This document shows positions 59,068 to 64,000 of a stretch of 64,000 bases of DNA, piece after piece. The stretch is from the NCBI GenBank assembly GCA_037447655.1, contig JBBHKE010002973.1, positions 292,322 to 356,321 on the forward strand, written 5' to 3'. A model generated the notes under the pieces. It was given only the letters and a program-made list of their open reading frames with translations, did no database searches and had not been told where the DNA came from. The stretch is from Zygnema cylindricum (Eukaryota > Streptophyta > Zygnematophyceae > Zygnematales > Zygnemataceae). Every line of letters starts with the position of its first letter. Position 1 is the stretch's first letter. The translations under genes were made by a program, and so were the position numbers.

Positions 59068-60785
59068 CTGTACCGCGTATTACATGGGTGCACAAAACCA
59101 CATTTTGATCAATGGAATCCGTACATATCAAAATCAGCAATTTATACTTTTGTAGTCTGTGCGCTAATTTTTTTTTGTGTATCGCTTAATTTACTAAAGT
59201 TAGTCATTTTTGACACCGGTTGTCCACATTATCCTGTTTTATCGGCAGTAAAATTTGGTATATTTATCACATGAAACAAACAAAGAAAGCGTTTTGTTCA
59301 TAACTCATGACAGGTATACTATCGGGGAACAAATGAGAGGAGAAGTGCAAAGAAAGCATTTTTCAATTTTATAAAACTCTAAACACGATATTCTAATTGG
59401 TTATCAGATATTTGCCTTTGAGATGAATCCCTAGTTTCAACGTATTATCCATGTATTATGTTCTGTGAGATGGTGAGGATGAGTGGATAGAAAGGACATG
59501 CCACTGTAATTAATTCTCGGGAAAAAATAAGGTTTTGATGGAATGCTCAGGTCCTCGGGAACTATGAGAGGTTAGCTATTCTGTTATATGTATTCTGTGC
59601 TGGTAGGATTTAGATTTGCAGAGGACACTGTCAAAATGCAAACGAGCCCATCTGAGGCTCTGCATTGAAAGCAAAAATAGTAGTCGTATCCATTTTAGGT
59701 TTGATCAGCCATCCTTGGTTGTTTTTATCGCATTTCCCAGACGTCTCAATACTGGAGACAGGAAAAAGATGCTGACGGATGAAAAGCCCATCAACGGAGC
59801 CGAAAATTGTACCAGAAGATCTTCAGCATCACATAGTGCTTCACCAATTGCATATCTAGCCTTGTTATTTACGTTGTACAAGGTCTGGACGTTTATCTGC
59901 AGAACCAAGGCAAAAGTTGACACAGACAATTTTGTCGTGTCTGATATGCTTGTTTCGGCGTGCCGAATTGATACACGCATGGGAGTTTTGTGTCAATGTT
60001 AAGTCGTAAAGAAAACTTGGACTTCATTTCACGTTTCTTGATTGAATCAGTGAAACTTCACAAATATGACATACTTCATGATTTGAATTATGCTTAGTAC
60101 ATGTTACAACCTGAAAGAAGGTAAGGCTTACTCTTAAAACATGCCAATCACCCAAAGTTTTCATTATGTTTGTACAAATACGTTTGTGTCACTTTGGTCC
60201 CTTTATTTTCATGGTAAAACAAAAAGCTTAGTGAGTGTGCCTCTGGCTTCTGTGCAATATCCTTTGCAAACTCTTGTTCAATTCAATATTACTGATTCAA
60301 CCAACTACAAAACATTTTCGGCCTTCAGAACCTTGTTTGTAATGCTGGCAATTACATGTTAATGAATTAAAGTTGCATCACATTTGTGCAACAATGACAT
60401 TGCCAGGAAAGATTGGCTCTCTGGATTCAATGATTTGAAGTTGCATAACTCTCACAACGTTTACAGTGACGACAAAGACGATGCCACCTCGCTCAATGGT
60501 GGAATAAGCAAAACACCTACCCAAAAAATAATGGTTATTACAGCTGCTAGAGTAATAGATACGACAGTTGTTTCAATTCAACTGGTGCCGAAAACATACC
60601 GTCTCGGTAAAGGAGTAATCAACACATGGTAGTCCCCCTCTTTCTTGAAGTTCACATGCTAATGCTCCTAGTTGGTTGCCACACATAACATAGAGTTGGA
60701 AAGAGCCAGAGGAGCACAAGATACCATATGCAACAATATGTCCAATAGAACACTGTCATATGATACTTTTTATACATATGAATGC
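59068..60785. other. Spacer without supported genes
   Basis: Mixed-composition DNA. The open frame 59616-60002 (128 codons) shows no recognisable motif and no splice-consistent neighbours. The frame at 60384-60632 is likewise unsupported. Confidence 0.45.
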
Positions 60786-60840
60786 TCCAGATGATAATAA
60801 TAATAATAATGATGATGATGATGACGATGATAATGATATG
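60786..60840. repeat. (ATA/ATG)n trinucleotide microsatellite
   Basis: GATAATAATAATAATAATG followed by repeated GATGAT units. The neighbouring sequence repeats GAATGCTC-AGAT-type blocks on either side (60780 and 60853), a small local duplication. Confidence 0.85.
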
Positions 60841-61061
60841 ATGCTGTCATATGAATGCTCAGATATGGCATTGGACACCAACACGAGGTTGGGGCAGACG
60901 ATGTCGCCTTAATCCTAATAATTGACCCAATTAAGTAGGAGAAAACAACTTCAACAACACATGAAAATAGGAGAAGAATGATACCACGCTTGTGGCAGTT
61001 TGATTTCTCAAGCTGTTCCAGAATCTCACGAGATATCCAACAAGTATGGTTGATTGGATAT

Positions 61062-61266
61062 GAGCTATCTCCCCCTCTCCCTCTCCCACTTTCTCTCCTT
61101 CTCTCCTCCTCTCCCGCCCCACCTTTTCCCCCCACCTTTATCTCTCCATCTCTCTCCCCCTCCCTCCCTCCCTTTCCTTCCCTCTCCTCCCCCTCCCTCT
61201 CCCCCTCCCTTCCCCCCTCCCTCTCCTCCCCCCTCCCCCCTCCTCCCCCTCTCCCCACCCCCCTTT
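61062..61266. repeat. Polypyrimidine tract of about 200 bp
   Basis: Almost pure C/T on the plus strand, with blocks of CCTCCCTCC and TCTCCC. The open frames it creates on both strands (Pro/Ser or Gly/Arg/Glu-rich) are composition artefacts. Such tracts can form triplex DNA. Confidence 0.88.
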
Positions 61267-61982
61267 CCCTGGCCCGCGTGCCTTTGTTTCTCGAGCCTTC
61301 ATACCTTGAAGCCTTCTCGAGGCCTGTCGGGTCGCCGGGTCCATCAGTCCCAAGAGTCCTCCCCTTTTAGGATTCGATGACCAAAAGTGCTTCGCTGCAC
61401 AAAGGTTCGCAGCAATAGTGGGAGATAGAGAGTCCGTCTCTGTCTTAAATGAGAGGGTTCAGGGAGAGAGTTTTGTGTTTGCTCAGGGAGCCGTACTTCG
61501 TACAGTTGTCGGTTCGTCAGTTTCGAGAGTCTTCGACTTTTAGGGTTTGCTGAGCAAGGCTGTAACGGACCTCTCTCCCTTTCACATGCTCGTCTCCGTG
61601 CAAGACTTGCAGAGAAAATGCCGAATCTGTATTCGCTGCATGAGCCGATCAGGAAGAAGTTCACCCAGGATAAGTAGAGTGTGGAGTAAATGATCAGGAA
61701 GGAATCTAGACGGCTAACGTGTCATCAATTTTTAGATTTTTTCCAGGCAGGAACTATATGAGTTCAAAACCGAAATTCAGCATATAACTCGCAGCTTTTG
61801 GTGACTGCTATATGGAATTTCTTACACTTACTCAATTGTACGTCAGCGAAATTACGGAGATTCCAACTGTATGGACATATCTACCAAATTATGGTGCACA
61901 GAATCACAAAGCTCGAGCTCACAGCTTCTCAACCGAAGTGTCACATCACGAACAAACATTCATTTGAATGCTAAAATTAAGT
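61267..61982. other. Spacer downstream of the ATPase gene
   Basis: Includes the likely 3' untranslated region of the minus-strand gene ending at 61983. Nothing else supported. Confidence 0.45.
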
Positions 61983-62524
61983 CTAATGCTGACCTCTGAT
62001 CATGAGCATTTGAGGCAACCATCTTTTGAAAATGTACAGCATACGCGGCCCATCTCCCACAGCTGTATCCGAGATAAGTAACTCACAGATCGAATGAGGA
62101 GCTAGAATGGTCCTGCACCCTTCCTTTAAAGGATTTAAAGTAGATGTACAGCTTATCTGCGGTAACTGCACAGAGTTAAGTTCTGGTCCAAATGTTAAAA
62201 AAATGAGCCTGTGCCCTTCTCCCACTTTCCCATTGGCTCCTAGTTAAAGGATCAAGCTGATCCGGTGCTTAATTTTCAGAACGGCGATTGACAAACTGAC
62301 ATGCCTTAGGCATTCCTTATCAAAAGGAAATAACAAAAAGCTTTTCGACAACAAGAAAATGAAAAACGTCATCAATAAACAAAAGGTGCAATCATTTTGG
62401 ATGAACTGTGAACATTATTCAATGATAAGACATAATTCACAAATGTGTTGGTAGAAACTCAGAACAGATGGCAGATACTTTACATACGTGTATGTACACA
62501 TGTATAGATACATATACACACATG

Positions 62525-62559
<35 letters not shown>

Positions 62560-63817
62560 ATGTATAGATATATACTTTTACATTGTGTGTGTGTGTATAT
62601 AGGTGCAACCACAATGGTTTTCAGAGATTGAACACCTTTCCTGTCCTCAGTCTTGAAGCCGTCAGACTAATCAGTGATCTTTTATACACGTGTGAAATTT
62701 TGTCAGTGACCATTTGCTGTGCCATTCCTGCTAGTCTTGTTACACAGTAGGACACAAATGACACTGCATGAATGAGCTTCCCAGAAGGGGCAGGACTCAC
62801 GATGCAAAATTTGCGGAATCATGTGCCAGAGCCAATGTCTTCACCATGTTTAAATCGCGTGCACGAGATGACGGTCCAAATCGATCAACCTGCAGACTGC
62901 TGCCATGACGGACATTTATCAATTCCTGTTTGAACTTGACAACGTTGTAGTGAAGAGCTCAGGTAAAATTTCACAGATACTTACCTCTCAATAAAAAACT
63001 CATTGAAGTCGTCAATTATGATAAGATGTGGCACAAAACCAAGAAATGGAAGGCCTGCACAGAACTTCCTGATGTCCGCATCCGTGCTCAAATATCTGAT
63101 TGACCAAAAGAATGCAATCGACAAAAAAAATATAAATACGGATCCATACAGATGCAAATACAGATCCATTTCTTTAAAACAAACATACTGCTGGCAAGCT
63201 TGGACAATTTCTTCTTTCAAAATGAGGAAATAAAACCAGAAGACACCCTACAACACGTACAAAAGCTGACAACTTCAGACAGGCGTGTAGGTACTGGAAA
63301 TTTATGACAGGCATGTGTGTAATCGACCACAATATTATAGTATTTATTAGTAGAAGAACTAAAGTATGAATTATGCCTCTTGTTAGTACCTCACAGAGGA
63401 ATTATTGCAGGTTTGCAATTGAAGAATAAATGAAGACATGCATACCTCAAAAAAAATCGGCTATATGGCTCAGATCGAACATCAGCATCCTGCACGTTTT
63501 CCCTCCTCCGTGGGATAGTCAATATTGGCTGTATGGCGCCAAAAAGAGCGCAGAACATCACAAACTGCATCAAATTTCTAAGCAATTGAGTTGTGAAATT
63601 GAAACAACAGAACTATTCAAGGCATCGGGCTTGATAGCAAGGTAAAGACAGCAAACAACTGACGTGGGACATTACAGCTTGATCTTTGACTCAAACCTTT
63701 GGAAGACAGGGAGGTGCGCTGTCCAGCCTCTTGCGTTTGCAAATAAACACGACTCGAGCCCGTGCATTAGCCGCACAACAACTAAAAGCATACTGGAATA
63801 AAAGAGAAGTTTTCCCA
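61983..63817 (-). CDS. RecA-fold P-loop ATPase, SWSAP1-like (5' end beyond window)
   Basis: Five GT-AG exons (minus): 63817-63697, 63528-63446, 63095-62985, 62899-62801, 62112-61983, all in phase. The first begins inside a Walker A motif (GKTSLLFQYAFSCC), so the preceding exon with the rest of the loop lies beyond 64000. Then come RVVFICKRKRLDSAPP, IRKFCAGLPFLGFVPHLIIIDDFNEFF (Walker B: hydrophobic strand plus DD), RARDLNMVKTLALAHDSA and ELLISDTAVGDGPRMLYIF before the TAG stop. A RecA-like fold is well supported by Walker A, Walker B and the following strand. SWSAP1, a homologous-recombination partner of SWS1, is my best guess from memory, not a proven match. Confidence 0.72.
62512..62600. 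repeat. (TG)n / (TATA)n microsatellite in an intron
   Basis: TATATATATGTGTGTGTG-type runs, repeated after a short gap, inside the last intron (62800-62113) of the ATPase gene. Open frames rich in His-Thr or Tyr-Ile here are artefacts. Confidence 0.88.
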
Positions 63818-64000
63818 CTGCATTGAAAGAAACAGCTTAAAAAGCGAATGAGCTCTTAGTCTTTTGCAGTAGAACATTCTGAAGTTTTTTGTATTATTGA
63901 CAAAAGACACAGCATTTGCTTATGCATTGACAATCATGAACAATAATGAACATATTCCATACTTTTCAGCTGACGTCAGAGTGAAAACTCATTGGATTAA

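Noticed and set aside
59616-60002. 128-codon frame between the transporter and ATPase genes
   Set aside because: No recognisable motif, splice partners or similarity to anything else in the window.
61054-61380. Proline-rich and Arg/Gly/Glu-rich frames in the CT tract
   Set aside because: They are products of the polypyrimidine composition.

Overview
This window looks like nuclear DNA of a streptophyte: a land plant or, more likely, a charophyte-grade alga. It holds plant-type genes split by GT-AG introns (a sucrose/H+ symporter, an HLB1-like TPR protein, a UBE2D-class ubiquitin E2 and a RecA-fold ATPase) and a thick layer of LTR retrotransposons. A charophyte is suggested, not proven, because retrotransposons carrying their own cytosine DNA methyltransferase have been reported from charophytes and dinoflagellates. 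No rRNA, organellar or bacterial-style operon is seen.

Positions 1-30131 are one nested stack of retroelements. The oldest layer, here called G2, is a minus-strand Ty3/Gypsy element. Its 5' repeat abuts a 28-bp satellite at 30131, and its gag runs in pieces (28812-28223, 8463-8191, 7051-6692, 482-1) off the left edge. Three Ty1/Copia insertions break that gag: Copia A (483-6691, plus), a solo LTR C (7052-8190, minus) and Copia B (8464-28222, minus). Copia B is itself split by a 1030-bp insertion in its 3' LTR (9088-10117) and by a complete Gypsy A element (13050-25449, plus).

Gypsy A encodes gag, two zinc knuckles, protease, a C5 cytosine DNA methyltransferase, reverse transcriptase, RNase H and a DDE integrase. 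It is broken by several stops and frameshifts. Its terminal repeats are arranged Y - internal - X - GC - Y - X, a circular permutation of a normal LTR element. Its integrated ends fall on an 18-bp palindrome inside the LTR. It also appears to prime reverse transcription from its own transcript, as Tf1 does. All three Copia LTR families carry the gag start codon inside the LTR, 20 nt before its end, and an antisense tRNA-like module. A and B have a Drosophila-copia-type half-tRNA primer site.

From 30132 to 31708 lies the satellite, then a G-rich tract and about 2.4 kb without a gene. The HLB1-like gene (14 coding exons, minus) fills 34292-41147. Between it and the E2 gene (48258-49560, plus) is intergenic DNA with nested TTA-flanked TIR elements (41445-43974) and a TA-flanked MITE (46922-47499). 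The sucrose transporter (8 exons, minus) occupies 51976-57303, convergent with the E2 gene. A second copy of the TA-flanked MITE lies at 58481-59065. The window ends inside a minus-strand RecA-like ATPase gene whose first exons lie beyond 64000. The host genes look unrelated housekeeping or transport genes; the retroelement genes form self-contained replication modules.
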